A stretch of 64,000 bases of DNA from G965279335 sp965279285 (GTDB taxonomy: Bacteria; Pseudomonadota; Gammaproteobacteria; DSM-16500): assembly GCA_965279285.1 (NCBI GenBank), contig OZ257148.1, forward strand, positions 1,860,001 through 1,924,000, written 5' to 3'. Under the pieces are notes generated by a model, which was not told the origin of the DNA, did not search any database, and was given only the letters and a program-made list of their open reading frames with translations. Within the stretch, counting starts at the first letter, position 1. Each line of letters starts with the position of its first letter. The position numbers were made by a program, and so were the translations under genes. Shown here in pieces: positions 43,281 to 52,957 of the stretch.

Positions 43281-45218
43281 TTACAAACTTGCTCCCAACA
43301 ACAAACGATTAATCCGTTGCACAAAAGCCGCTGGATCTTTTAATTGCGCGCCCTCTGCAAGTATTGCTTGTTCAAACAATAACTGTGTCCATTCATTAAA
43401 AACTGTTTCCTGTGTTTCATTTTTTAATTTGATGACCAGCTGATGCTCTGGATTTAACTCAAAAATCGGCTTAATTTCACTAATTTCTTGGCCTGCTGCT
43501 TTTAATAATCGTTGCAATTGCAAACCCATATCATTCTCACCAGCAACCAAACAAGAAGGTGATGATGTTAGTCGATTTGAAATACGCACTTCTTTAACTT
43601 GATCACCCAAGACTGTTTGCATACGCTTGATAATTGAATCAAACTCAGTTTTTAATTGCTCTTCTTTTTTCTTATGCTCTTCTTTTTCTGCTGGCGTTTC
43701 CGTCACAATCTCATCTAAATTAACATCGCCTTTTGCTACTGAATGTAAGTTTTTCCCTTCATATTCATTCATATGACTTACAAACCATTCATCAATTTGA
43801 TCCGACAACAACAAGACTTCAATATTATTTTTGCGGAAAATTTCTAAATGTGGGCTTGATTTTGCAGCATTAAATGTTTCAGCCGTAACATAATAGATTT
43901 TAGTTTGTCCTGGCTTCATACGACTGATGTAATCATCCAAGGAAACATTTTGTATTGCATTATCTGTATGCGTCGATGCAAAACGAGCTAATTTACCTAG
44001 GCGCGCTCGATTAGCAAAATCTTCGGCAGGACCTTCTTTGAGTACTTTACCAAATTGTTCCCAAAATTTTGCATATTTTTCTGCATCATCTTTTGCAAGT
44101 TTATCCAGCATATCTAAAACACGCTTCACTAAAGCACCGCGTAATTTAGGTATGACGGGATTATCTTGTAAAATTTCTCGTGAAATATTTAACGGTAAAG
44201 CATTGGTATCGACAATTCCACGCACAAAACGCAAATACATCGGCATAAACTGTTGCACTTGGTCCATGATAAAAACACGTTGTACATATAATTTTAATCC
44301 ATGTGAGCGTTCACGTTGAAACATATCAAATGGAGCATGCTCAGGAATATATAACAAACTAATATAATCTAAACTACCGCCCTCAACTTGATTGTGCGAC
44401 CAAACTAAAGGCTCTTGATAATCATGAGAAATATGTTTGTATTGCTCTTTATACTGCTCTTCAGTAATCGTATTTTTGGGTAACGTCCATAAAGCTGTTG
44501 CCCGATTGACGGTTTCCCACTCAATAGTTTTTTCTTGTGGCTTTTTATCTTCTTTATTGTCTAATTCTTCTAATTTAAGCATTAAAATAGGCAAATTAAT
44601 ATGATCAGAATATTTTGTAATAACCGTTCTTAAACGCCATGCATTTAAAAAGTCATCATCACCCTCTTTTAAATGCAACACTATTTCTGTGCCGCGTTCC
44701 GCTTTATTAACGTTGGCAATAGTGTATTCGCCTTCACCATTTGATTCCCAATGAACGCCGTGTTCTGCAGATAAACCTGCACGTCGCGTTGTTACAGAAA
44801 CTTTATCCGCAACAATAAAAGCAGAATAAAAACCTACCCCAAATTGACCAATAAGATGAGAATCCTTTTTTTGATCGCCGGTTAAATGAGCTAAAAATTC
44901 TCTCGTACCTGATTTTGCGATTGTACCCAAATTCCCAACCACTTCATCTCGGCTCATGCCTATACCATTATCACGTACAGTAATGGTGCGCGCTGCCGGA
45001 TCAAAACTCACTTGAATTTTTAAATCAGAATCTGTTTCATATAATGCAGGATCAGATAAAGCTTCAAAACGTAATTTATCAGCTGCATCAGAAGCATTTG
45101 AAATCAGCTCTCTTAAAAAAATTTCTTTATTACTGTAAAGTGAATGAATCACAATATTTAATAATTGTTTAACTTCAGTTTGAAAACCTAAAGTTTCTTG
45201 TTTTGTATTAACTGACAT
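43281..45218 (-). CDS. htpG: Chaperone protein HtpG (Hsp90)
   Basis: 645-residue Hsp90. The GHKL ATPase domain carries ELISNASDAADKLRF (about 39-53), DNGIGMSRDEV and GQFGVGFYSAFIVAD. The middle domain with the family segment GIVDTNALPLNISREILQ and the C-terminal dimerisation domain follow. Slightly longer than E. coli HtpG because of a charged insert (EKEEHKKKEEQLKTE, about 500). ATG at 45216-45218, with GGAG 10 bases upstream. Repeats lie on both sides. Confidence 0.97.
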   Translation of the reverse strand: MSVNTKQETLGFQTEVKQLLNIVIHSLYSNKEIFLRELISNASDAADKLRFEALSDPALYETDSDLKIQVSFDPAARTITVRDNGIGMSRDEVVGNLGTIAKSGTREFLAHLTGDQKKDSHLIGQFGVGFYSAFIVADKVSVTTRRAGLSAEHGVHWESNGEGEYTIANVNKAERGTEIVLHLKEGDDDFLNAWRLRTVITKYSDHINLPILMLKLEELDNKEDKKPQEKTIEWETVNRATALWTLPKNTITEEQYKEQYKHISHDYQEPLVWSHNQVEGGSLDYISLLYIPEHAPFDMFQRERSHGLKLYVQRVFIMDQVQQFMPMYLRFVRGIVDTNALPLNISREILQDNPVIPKLRGALVKRVLDMLDKLAKDDAEKYAKFWEQFGKVLKEGPAEDFANRARLGKLARFASTHTDNAIQNVSLDDYISRMKPGQTKIYYVTAETFNAAKSSPHLEIFRKNNIEVLLLSDQIDEWFVSHMNEYEGKNLHSVAKGDVNLDEIVTETPAEKEEHKKKEEQLKTEFDSIIKRMQTVLGDQVKEVRISNRLTSSPSCLVAGENDMGLQLQRLLKAAGQEISEIKPIFELNPEHQLVIKLKNETQETVFNEWTQLLFEQAILAEGAQLKDPAAFVQRINRLLLGASL

Positions 45219-45258
45219 AAGTAAGGAACTCCTAAAAAATTTATTTAGAATAACTAAG

Positions 45259-45409
45259 AATTATTTAGCGACAAGGACATGCGTGAGTGCAGCACTTAAA
45301 ATACCGCTCCGAGCGAAACATCCGTGTTTTAGGCTTGCCATCCATAGCAAGCAAGTCGCTCTATTTTAAGTGCTGCACTCACGCATGTCCTTGCCGCTGA
45401 ATAATTATA
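45259..45409. repeat. Family B palindromic repeat, second copy
   Basis: Arms TTATTTAGCGACAAGGACAT and GCGTGAGTGCAGCACTTAAAAT with their inverse, ending CCTTGCCGCTGAATAATTA. The centre contains CCGCTCCGAGCGAAACATCC and CTTGCTATGGATGGC when read on the opposite strand, matching the centre of the copy at 24633. Located upstream of htpG, in its likely promoter region. Confidence 0.92.
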
Positions 45410-45436
45410 AAATATGTATAGACAAAAAAGAAAAAA

Positions 45437-45886
45437 TCAAGCTTGCTTGATCAAATCCATGCTATCAATATGCACTATTTTTTCTGGGCTAAGCGCAACC
45501 GTACCTGTAAGGTGAGCCGTATGGCTATCGGTTGATCCTGAAATACTGACTGAGTCCGGTGTATTGATAGCAATTTGCGAACCCTTACAATATCCTGAAA
45601 GCACTAATGAATCACTTTTGGTGCACCAAAAATAACCATTATTGGGCTCCATTGTTACATGAATAGCATAGTGCCCTGCTGCACCGTTGCGCACAATATC
45701 AGCTGAACCTGTGTATTTGCATACTTTCTCAATAACTGCATTGCCTTTCCAAAGCCCTGCAAAATGCCGGCATTGATCGCCTGTGCTTTTGGTCATCATA
45801 CTAGAAGAATTAAGCGTCACCAAAATCTCAGCCTGCACGTTTCCAAGTAAAAAAGCGGCTAACAGTATTATTTTTAGAATTTTCAT
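45437..45886 (-). CDS. Secreted protein of unknown function
   Basis: 149 residues from the ATG at 45884-45886. The signal peptide MKILKIILLAAFLLGNVQA is cleaved after residue 19. The mature part is beta-rich with four cysteines (39, 56, 88 and 100), probably two disulfides, and short repeated patterns GxWKGNAVIEKVCKY and SGYCKGSQIAI. Not recognised; probably periplasmic or exported. A longer in-frame upstream extension (11 codons) would hide the signal peptide and was rejected. Confidence 0.68.
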   Translation of the reverse strand: MKILKIILLAAFLLGNVQAEILVTLNSSSMMTKSTGDQCRHFAGLWKGNAVIEKVCKYTGSADIVRNGAAGHYAIHVTMEPNNGYFWCTKSDSLVLSGYCKGSQIAINTPDSVSISGSTDSHTAHLTGTVALSPEKIVHIDSMDLIKQA

Positions 45887-45985
45887 ATAATGTCTCAGCG
45901 AAAGCGAGAATCTTATCATGAGATAGAAATTTTTAAAACAAGCTATAAAAGCTGTGCTAAAATTAAACTTCTATTACTAAAGAAG

Positions 45986-46128
45986 TAACTATTCAGCGGG
46001 CAAAGAGCTTGGTGGGCACGTTGCGCTTTGCCCACACTACATTTTTTATAATTATAATAGTTGGAATGTTTTTGTAGGGTGGGCAAAGCGCAGCGTGCCC
46101 ACCAAGCTCTCTAGCTACTGAATAGTTA
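45986..46128. repeat. Family A repeat, AT spacer, complete termini
   Basis: TAACTATTCAGCGGGC at the left and TAGCTACTGAATAGTTA at the right, with TA at both edges. The left arm ends CCCACACTAC (to 46040), the right arm starts at 46075, and the spacer is about 34 nt, AT-rich. Confidence 0.93.
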
Positions 46129-46201
46129 CTCTTAGGATGACACCACACACAACGCCTTAATAAGATAGATATTTTAAGCAAAGAAACTTATACTTCACAC
46201 T

Positions 46202-49200
46202 ATGCCTAATCACACTCTTAACTTACAGGGTTTTACCTTTGCTGAGCTATTTCATGCCGAGGGTTTATCACGCCTGGACAACACGTTTTTAGCGAAATTA
46301 GCTGCTGAAAATCAAAGTTTACACAATAAACTCATCGCCTATCGCCATGACAAACAGATTTTTTCACCGCTAGAAATCAGCGAATTACTCATCGATTGTT
46401 CGCAGCTATTAGAAAATTTTTTAATCGATCTTTTTAATATCGATAATGCTGCTGATGCTATTCGCGCAAAAACACTGGCTGAAAATCCTATTTCTGCATT
46501 TAAAAAATCATTTGTTATTCGCCGAGCAAAAAAACTGATTGCCAAATCAGCCAGCTTACCTACGTTTGAAATTCTTAACACCTGGCTTAGCGAAGAATTA
46601 AAAACCGCACCGGTACAAACAGCGGATCGTGAACTTGCTATTGCATTATTAGCTAATTATTATTTAACTCACGAAGAACAATCACTCATTCAAATTAAAA
46701 AACTAACTGAATGGTGCACACAAGCACTGGCTACAACAGCCGGTCAAGCAACAACAAAAGGCTGGACGAGCTTTCATATACCGGAACGCACAGATTACGA
46801 CAACTTAGTCCCTACTCATGCTATCGATGATAAACTCGGTCGGCTTGCTTATGCGGATACACATTTACGTTTACGTGATGGTTTTAAATTAACTGATCCA
46901 CGCATGAATGCCCGTGAAGTACAAGATGAAGTTAATTACTGTATTTATTGTCATGATCATAATGGTGATTTTTGTTCGAAAGGTTTTCCCGTAAAAAAAG
47001 GCGATCCCAGCTTAGGTTTAAAAAAGAATCCACTCGATGTATCGTTAGTCGGTTGCCCATTAGAAGAAAAAATTTCAGAAATGAATTTTTTAAAACGCGA
47101 TGGCAACACATTAGCTGCGTTAGCAATGGTCATGGTAGATAATCCCATGTGTCCTGCAACCGGACATCGTATTTGTAATGATTGCATGAAAGCATGTATC
47201 TACCAAAAACAAGAACCCGTTAACATTCCACAAATTGAAACTCGTGTTTTAACTGATGTATTAAATCTTCCGTGGGGCGTAGAAATTTATGATTTATTAA
47301 CTCGCTGGAATCCTTTACGCCAAAAACAATATGTGACTAAACCTTATAATGGTTTAAAAGTCATGATCGCCGGCATGGGCCCTGCCAGCTTTACACTGGC
47401 TCATCATTTATTATTAGAAGGTTTCGCCGTAGTCGGTTTTGATGGTTTGAAAATTGAACCTCTTGCTGAAAAACTCATTCAACAACCGATTTATCGTTTT
47501 GAAGATTTAAAAGAAGAATTAGATTCACGCTTAATGGCAGGTTTTGGTGGTGTTGCAGAATATGGTATTACCGTACGTTGGGACAAAAACTTTTTAAAAT
47601 TAATTTATATTAATTTAATGCGCCGGCCTTATTTTCAAGTGTTTGGCAGCACTCGTTTTGGTGGCACAGTCACTATCGAAGATGCTTGGGCCATGGGCTT
47701 TGATCATTTTGTCATAGCTGTTGGCGCAGGCTTACCTAAAGCCTTGCCGATACCCGGCAGTTTAGCGCCAGGCATGCGCCAAGCGAATGATTTTTTAATG
47801 GCATTACAATTAGGTAATGCTGCGAAAAAGGAAAGTTTAACGAATATTCAAATTCGTTTACCTGCAGTCGTTATTGGCGGTGGATTAACTGGTGTTGATA
47901 CAGCAACAGAAGTCCAAGCTTATTATATTACACAAGTAGAAAAAATCTTAATCCGCTATGAGACACTAGCTCAAGTTTATGGCGAAGATTTTATTTTAAA
48001 ACAACTTGATGCAGCCTCACTTGAAATTCTCGAAGAATTTTTATCTCACGGAAAAATTGTCCGTAAAGAACGCGAAGCAGCTTTAACCGCTGGAATACAG
48101 CCTAATTTTATCAAACTAATTCGTCAATGGGGCGGCGTTACTATTGTTTATCGGCGTACGATGCAAGAATCTCCTGCTTATATTAATAATCATGAAGAAT
48201 TACGTAAAGCACTCGAAGAAGGAATTTATTATCTCGAAACACTAGAGCCTGCGTCTGCTATTCTCAATCAATTTGGCCATGTTGAAACATTGGTTTGCCA
48301 TAAACGTATTCAAAAAAATTCCACAGAGTGGGAAAATTTAGCAGAAGATATTCATGTCCCTGCTCGCTCAATTTTAGTCGCAACCGGCACGCAACCCAAT
48401 ATTGCTTATGAATTTGAACATCGCGGCACTTTTACCAAACATGATCATCGTTATCAAAATTATGAAAATATCAATAATGAATTTCGCGTCGCACATGGCG
48501 TTGAAAACTGTAAAGACCCTTTTTTTGGGCCCTTAACATCCTATGCTAAGCATAACAAACGCGTCAGTTTTATTGGTGACACCCATCCCGTATTTCATGG
48601 TAACGTAGTGAAGGCCATTGCTTCAGGTATGCGGACTTATCCTAAAATTGTCGATTTATTTCAACATCAATTAAATCAGCTAAGTGATAAAGAAGAATAC
48701 CAGCAATTCGCTGAAAAAATAACAACCGCATTTACAACAAAAATTACAGCAATAAAACGTCATACGCATGATGTCATCGAACTGACTATTCAAGCACCAC
48801 AAGCAGCAAAACATTATAAGCCAGGGCAATTTTTTCGTTTACAAAATTACGAAACTTATTCACAAAAATTTGATCATACTATTTTACAAATGGAACCACT
48901 GGCATTGCTCTGCTCGGAAGTGGATCATACACTAAATACACTCAAATTTATTATCATTGAAAATGGTGCTAGCGCAAAAATCTGCTCGACTTTTGTAGTG
49001 GGTGAGCAAGTTTCACTGATGGGACCCACCGGTGCGCGCTCTAAAATAGCAACAGAACATGAAACCATTTTAATTGTCGGTCAACAGCTCAGCATTGCAA
49101 CCTTAAGTAGTTATGGCGCTGCACTACGAGCAGCAGGAAATCGTGTGATTTATCTCGGGCATTTTAAAGATAAAAGTGAACTTTATTCACAAACACAACT

Positions 49201-49723
49201 TGAAAGTTTTGCTGATCTTATTATCTGGGCAGTGGAGTCAGGCGAACCTATCCAAGCAAACCGCCCACAAGATTATTCAGCTCAAGGAGATGCGCTAGAA
49301 ATTTTGCTTAAATATGCAGAAGGAAAATTAGCTAACAACAAAATAAATCCTGAAATTTCACTGTATGATGTGGATCGAATTTATCTTGTCGGTAACACAA
49401 AACTATTACGCTCTTTTCAACAAGCAAGAAAGACTCGCTTAAAAGATTATCTTATTAAAGATCCACTGGTGTTTGGTTCTGTATATAGCACTATGCAATG
49501 CATGCTTAAAGGTGTTTGCGCGCAGTGTTTGCAATGGCAAATTGATCCTGAAACAGGTAAACGCACCAAAGCGGTATTCGCTTGTTCTTGGCAAGATCAA
49601 CCCTTGGAGTTGATTGATTTTGATAACTTGGATGAACGACAAATTCAAAATCGATTACAAGAAAAACTGAGTCAGCTTTGGGTGGGTTATTTGTTTGAGA
49701 AATATAAAATAGCGAAAATTTGA
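46202..49723 (+). CDS. Large FAD/NAD(P) oxidoreductase with Fe-S clusters (GltD-like plus PyrK-like fusion)
   Basis: 1173 residues in several modules. After an unrecognised helical N-terminus, cysteines at 247, 250, 258 and 317, 325, 328, 332 (CIYC, MCPATGHRICNDCMKAC) resemble the Fe-S region of glutamate synthase small subunits. FAD binding starts at GMGPAS (391-396) and NAD(P) binding at GGGLTG (559-564). From about 850 comes a ferredoxin-reductase-like domain (HYKPGQFFRLQNYE) ending with C1100, C1106, C1109 and C1128, spaced like the [2Fe-2S] site of PyrK. Electrons probably pass from NAD(P)H through these centres; the acceptor is unknown. Weak ribosome-binding site. Comparable large proteins occur in Legionellales. 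Confidence 0.8.
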   Translation: MPNHTLNLQGFTFAELFHAEGLSRLDNTFLAKLAAENQSLHNKLIAYRHDKQIFSPLEISELLIDCSQLLENFLIDLFNIDNAADAIRAKTLAENPISAFKKSFVIRRAKKLIAKSASLPTFEILNTWLSEELKTAPVQTADRELAIALLANYYLTHEEQSLIQIKKLTEWCTQALATTAGQATTKGWTSFHIPERTDYDNLVPTHAIDDKLGRLAYADTHLRLRDGFKLTDPRMNAREVQDEVNYCIYCHDHNGDFCSKGFPVKKGDPSLGLKKNPLDVSLVGCPLEEKISEMNFLKRDGNTLAALAMVMVDNPMCPATGHRICNDCMKACIYQKQEPVNIPQIETRVLTDVLNLPWGVEIYDLLTRWNPLRQKQYVTKPYNGLKVMIAGMGPASFTLAHHLLLEGFAVVGFDGLKIEPLAEKLIQQPIYRFEDLKEELDSRLMAGFGGVAEYGITVRWDKNFLKLIYINLMRRPYFQVFGSTRFGGTVTIEDAWAMGFDHFVIAVGAGLPKALPIPGSLAPGMRQANDFLMALQLGNAAKKESLTNIQIRLPAVVIGGGLTGVDTATEVQAYYITQVEKILIRYETLAQVYGEDFILKQLDAASLEILEEFLSHGKIVRKEREAALTAGIQPNFIKLIRQWGGVTIVYRRTMQESPAYINNHEELRKALEEGIYYLETLEPASAILNQFGHVETLVCHKRIQKNSTEWENLAEDIHVPARSILVATGTQPNIAYEFEHRGTFTKHDHRYQNYENINNEFRVAHGVENCKDPFFGPLTSYAKHNKRVSFIGDTHPVFHGNVVKAIASGMRTYPKIVDLFQHQLNQLSDKEEYQQFAEKITTAFTTKITAIKRHTHDVIELTIQAPQAAKHYKPGQFFRLQNYETYSQKFDHTILQMEPLALLCSEVDHTLNTLKFIIIENGASAKICSTFVVGEQVSLMGPTGARSKIATEHETILIVGQQLSIATLSSYGAALRAAGNRVIYLGHFKDKSELYSQTQLESFADLIIWAVESGEPIQANRPQDYSAQGDALEILLKYAEGKLANNKINPEISLYDVDRIYLVGNTKLLRSFQQARKTRLKDYLIKDPLVFGSVYSTMQCMLKGVCAQCLQWQIDPETGKRTKAVFACSWQDQPLELIDFDNLDERQIQNRLQEKLSQLWVGYLFEKYKIAKI

Positions 49724-49774
49724 TTGTTATTAAAGATAATGCTGATATAAGAGAAACAACTAGCCATCCCAACG

Positions 49775-49795
49775 TCCCGTGGCTTGTCCACGGGA
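49775..49795. terminator. Hairpin between convergent genes
   Basis: TCCCGTGG-cttgt-CCACGGGA, an 8-bp perfect stem 51 bases after the oxidoreductase stop and 31 bases from the convergent gene. It has no T-tract, so it may be a bidirectional terminator or a small dispersed palindrome. Confidence 0.3.
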
Positions 49796-49825
49796 TCTAG
49801 CCGTCAACATGTATACCAATACACA

Positions 49826-52800
49826 CTAACTACTTTTTTTCATTCCGGGTGTAACTGATGCTGACTCAGGCGCTGGTGGAGACGCATCAGATGATGCAAT
49901 AGGTCCTGATTTAGTTTTAGGCTTACCACCATGCTTATGATCAAGATGCGCATTCGAACCATTACTTATTGTTGCTGATGTTGCCACAGGTAGAGGTACT
50001 GGATTTCCAGCTGCTGTTGCTGGTAGCCCTGCGTTTATTGTGGCAGCCGATGTAGAATGAGAAACAGCTGCTCCCCGAGAAGTTTTAACATCAGCTACTA
50101 CAGTTGCTGCTATACTTTGTTTAGCATCAACAGACATCTTTGGTAAAGTCTCTAATGCTTCAACAATGATTTTTAGTGCATCTGCCGTACCTAAATTAAG
50201 TCTTCTATGAATACCTAGCACTTCCCCATAAGTTCTGTAAGCTATACGGCTTTTTTTAGGATCATAAATATCTGCATAAACAAGAGGGACTACTAGTGTC
50301 TTAAGCCATTTTTCAATAGTTTCACGTAAATTCTGTGGCGGAATTTTCTGCTTAGCTTGATCAATAACATCAACTAAATTCATGAGTAGTTTTAGCTTTT
50401 CAGCATACATGTATTTTTCTTTAATCGTTCCTTCATATGCATGGTCATGACTTTTACACCAAAATTTTATTATCTTTTCAAGTATGTTGCTTATTTCATT
50501 TTCGATTATCTTAGACTTGCCTAACATCGATATAAAACTTTCTATTGGCGAATTAAGAAATTTTTCATCCGTAGGGATTGTAATACCAAAACGTTTTTTT
50601 AAATTGGCAGCAATTTTTATTAGATCAGATAACTTACCACCTTGCTCTGCAATACTTTCATTCATTTTAATATCTGATTTAGATAAAACTTGCTTGCTTA
50701 TTTTTTCTAATTCAGAGCTCACCAACTCCTTTATTTCCTTGTCGCTCATCTTCCTTGCGGCCGTAAATAGTTTTTCATTACTGGGTTTCTGTATCTCCGC
50801 AAAAAGAGACGGAGCATAATGCACGACTCTGTTGACTGGCATTGCTTCTAAATTTTCAGGACTTTTTATAAAAGATAAGCTCTCTCTCCTCTCTTTAATT
50901 GCCGACTTTATTTTAGCTTTTGCAAAAATACCAGCAGCGCCTTTTAATTTAGCTTGGTGCGGCACTACTTTGAATTCTAACTCATAAATCGGTTGTCGAA
51001 ACTTTTCAACTACTACGATAGGATGAATCTCTTTTCCTGTTGCATATTTCTCCACAGCAACAGAAGTACCATTTGTTTTTACATCCACGGCAGGAGAAGA
51101 GCTAACATCAGCCTTAACATCATGTTTAGATAAATCATCAAGCTCAACATCAGAGTGATTAACTAAATCATGCTCTGAGCTTCTCGCTGAGGAGCCCATA
51201 AACCCCATGTCAATCATATTAGCTGTTATAGCTTCATGCTTCTGTCTTATCACTGCTGAATCGACACTCTCCCCACTGAATTGTTCTAATGTAGGATGCT
51301 CTCTTTGCCATTGTTGAATTTTATTGTTTAATTCCTTAAAAATAACTCCATCAGGATCATCCGAAAAGAACTCTTTACTTTTTTCATGCTGATCTAGAAT
51401 TGATTTATAGATTTCTCTAAGCTCATCAAATAACCCTTTTAGCTTAGGATTATGTTTTTGAATATCAGATAATAAATCTCCTAACGTTAATTCAAGCTTT
51501 TCAGGTAAAGATAAAAATCCTGAGATCAGCTTTTCTATCTCTAAAAATATGCTTTCAGTAGTTGCTTGTTTTTCCTTTGCTCTATCTTCCAGATCACCTA
51601 AAAAAGTATTTAAAATCGAACGATTATCTCGTGCACGCAGACTAGCTGTCATTTGATATGACTGTGACTGTTGTTGTTTTTTTTCATCAGTTCCAACTGC
51701 CATTCCTTTTTGAATCTGTGCTATCAAATCTTCATATTCTGCATGCTCAGGAATAGATTTAAGATAATTAGTATAATTTTTCCAAAACTCCTGTCTATTA
51801 TTAAAATAAAAATCAGGGATAGAACGCTCCGCATAGATAACATCGCTTTCAACTAGATAAGCAACATCTTTAATTGGTTTCTGCTCAAGCTCATTGGTAA
51901 GAGATCGATATAAACGCGCATCTTCTACAGCTGCATAAAAAAATGGGGTAAATTCTCCATTAAAAAATATGGGTTGTAATTTTTGTTGTAACTCTGCAAA
52001 TGGATCAGTAACAGCAGTCGTGTCGATAGAGCGCTTGTTAGTTAACTCAGACCCTGTAACTTCTGCAATTAAAATTTGTGATATATAAGACCATATAATC
52101 TGATATTCAACCTCATGACGTAGGTGTTCTTCACTCTTTTTCACCGCGTCCAAATGAAAGATTTTCTCATCTTTTATCAAATCACTCTTGCTATCAATTA
52201 ATACAACGCTTGCTTTAGAATCTACCTTAGCTTGATCAACAGACACTTTGGTATTTTGAAAAAGCCTATCTAAACTAAACAATTGATTTATCTCAGAACG
52301 TAACCGCCCTGACTCATCTAATAACTCGTAACAAGCTATATACATCAATTCCTTGGCGATTATATGTAATTTATTTATTGTTGGTTCATCAACAGTAACC
52401 GGGCTTTTTCCACCAAGAGTATCGGTATCCGCATCTGAAATCTCAATTTTTGCTTGCTGCGATAAATCAATTAATTGACGCGCATACTTTTTGATTAACT
52501 CTTGATTAACTGCATTTTTTTGTTTTCCATAGCCATTAAAAATACGACCCAAATGGCCTATCTTCCCATTTGATAATACTTGAACTAAATGATGACGCGT
52601 GTCTAGCCGTGGATCTTGTTGCGGTATATTTGAGACTATTGCAGCTCTATGACTTCGAGAGCTGGGACTTTTTTTTTGGTCTAACTGAACACTTACTAAT
52701 CTTGTGTTTTCATTATTATTGCGTTCATTTTGCAAATTAAGGAGAGCCGCTCGATGCTCACCGTCAAGTTTTTTAAACGCTTCCTCACTAATGCCATAAT

Positions 52801-52852
52801 AACCCACCAAAAACTCAACAAACCCACCTTTTTTAGGTCTTGCAGATGCCAT
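49826..52852 (-). CDS. Large hydrophilic, coiled-coil-like protein; candidate secreted effector
   Basis: 1008 residues with no signal peptide and no membrane segment. It is rich in Lys, Glu, Ser and long helices (for example QKLQPIFFNGEF, EQARQKIP-like stretches and DLIKIAANLKKRFG). The last 80 residues are low complexity, rich in Ala, Ser, Thr and Pro (AAVSHSTSAATINAGLPATA, ASSDASPPAPESASVTPG), ending GMKKSS. A disordered, small-residue C-terminus is common in Dot/Icm substrates. Not recognised as a known family. It lies near two other effector-like genes. Function open; the effector call is inference. Confidence 0.6.
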   Translation of the reverse strand: MASARPKKGGFVEFLVGYYGISEEAFKKLDGEHRAALLNLQNERNNNENTRLVSVQLDQKKSPSSRSHRAAIVSNIPQQDPRLDTRHHLVQVLSNGKIGHLGRIFNGYGKQKNAVNQELIKKYARQLIDLSQQAKIEISDADTDTLGGKSPVTVDEPTINKLHIIAKELMYIACYELLDESGRLRSEINQLFSLDRLFQNTKVSVDQAKVDSKASVVLIDSKSDLIKDEKIFHLDAVKKSEEHLRHEVEYQIIWSYISQILIAEVTGSELTNKRSIDTTAVTDPFAELQQKLQPIFFNGEFTPFFYAAVEDARLYRSLTNELEQKPIKDVAYLVESDVIYAERSIPDFYFNNRQEFWKNYTNYLKSIPEHAEYEDLIAQIQKGMAVGTDEKKQQQSQSYQMTASLRARDNRSILNTFLGDLEDRAKEKQATTESIFLEIEKLISGFLSLPEKLELTLGDLLSDIQKHNPKLKGLFDELREIYKSILDQHEKSKEFFSDDPDGVIFKELNNKIQQWQREHPTLEQFSGESVDSAVIRQKHEAITANMIDMGFMGSSARSSEHDLVNHSDVELDDLSKHDVKADVSSSPAVDVKTNGTSVAVEKYATGKEIHPIVVVEKFRQPIYELEFKVVPHQAKLKGAAGIFAKAKIKSAIKERRESLSFIKSPENLEAMPVNRVVHYAPSLFAEIQKPSNEKLFTAARKMSDKEIKELVSSELEKISKQVLSKSDIKMNESIAEQGGKLSDLIKIAANLKKRFGITIPTDEKFLNSPIESFISMLGKSKIIENEISNILEKIIKFWCKSHDHAYEGTIKEKYMYAEKLKLLMNLVDVIDQAKQKIPPQNLRETIEKWLKTLVVPLVYADIYDPKKSRIAYRTYGEVLGIHRRLNLGTADALKIIVEALETLPKMSVDAKQSIAATVVADVKTSRGAAVSHSTSAATINAGLPATAAGNPVPLPVATSATISNGSNAHLDHKHGGKPKTKSGPIASSDASPPAPESASVTPGMKKSS

Positions 52853-52897
52853 AGAAACCTCGTTTATTAGCCCAAGTTGTATTCACTTATACCCATT

Positions 52898-52903
52898 ATT
52901 ATA
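52898..52903 (-). promoter_or_regulatory. Possible -10 for the 1008-residue gene
   Basis: TATAAT on the minus strand about 46 bases upstream of the ATG at 52852; no good -35 at 16-18 bp and no PmrA-like box is seen. Confidence 0.3.
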
Positions 52904-52957
52904 CACTAGTCGACAACAAATAACCTATACACCGCTTAAAGCCTTAAACCAATGAAT

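Noticed and set aside
42845..43343. Two 159-codon open frames on opposite strands
   Set aside because: Both are translations of the 51-bp family A array (repeating VGTLRFAHPTK or VGWAKRSVPTK). The period is a multiple of 3, which keeps all frames open. No ribosome-binding site or independent evidence of coding.
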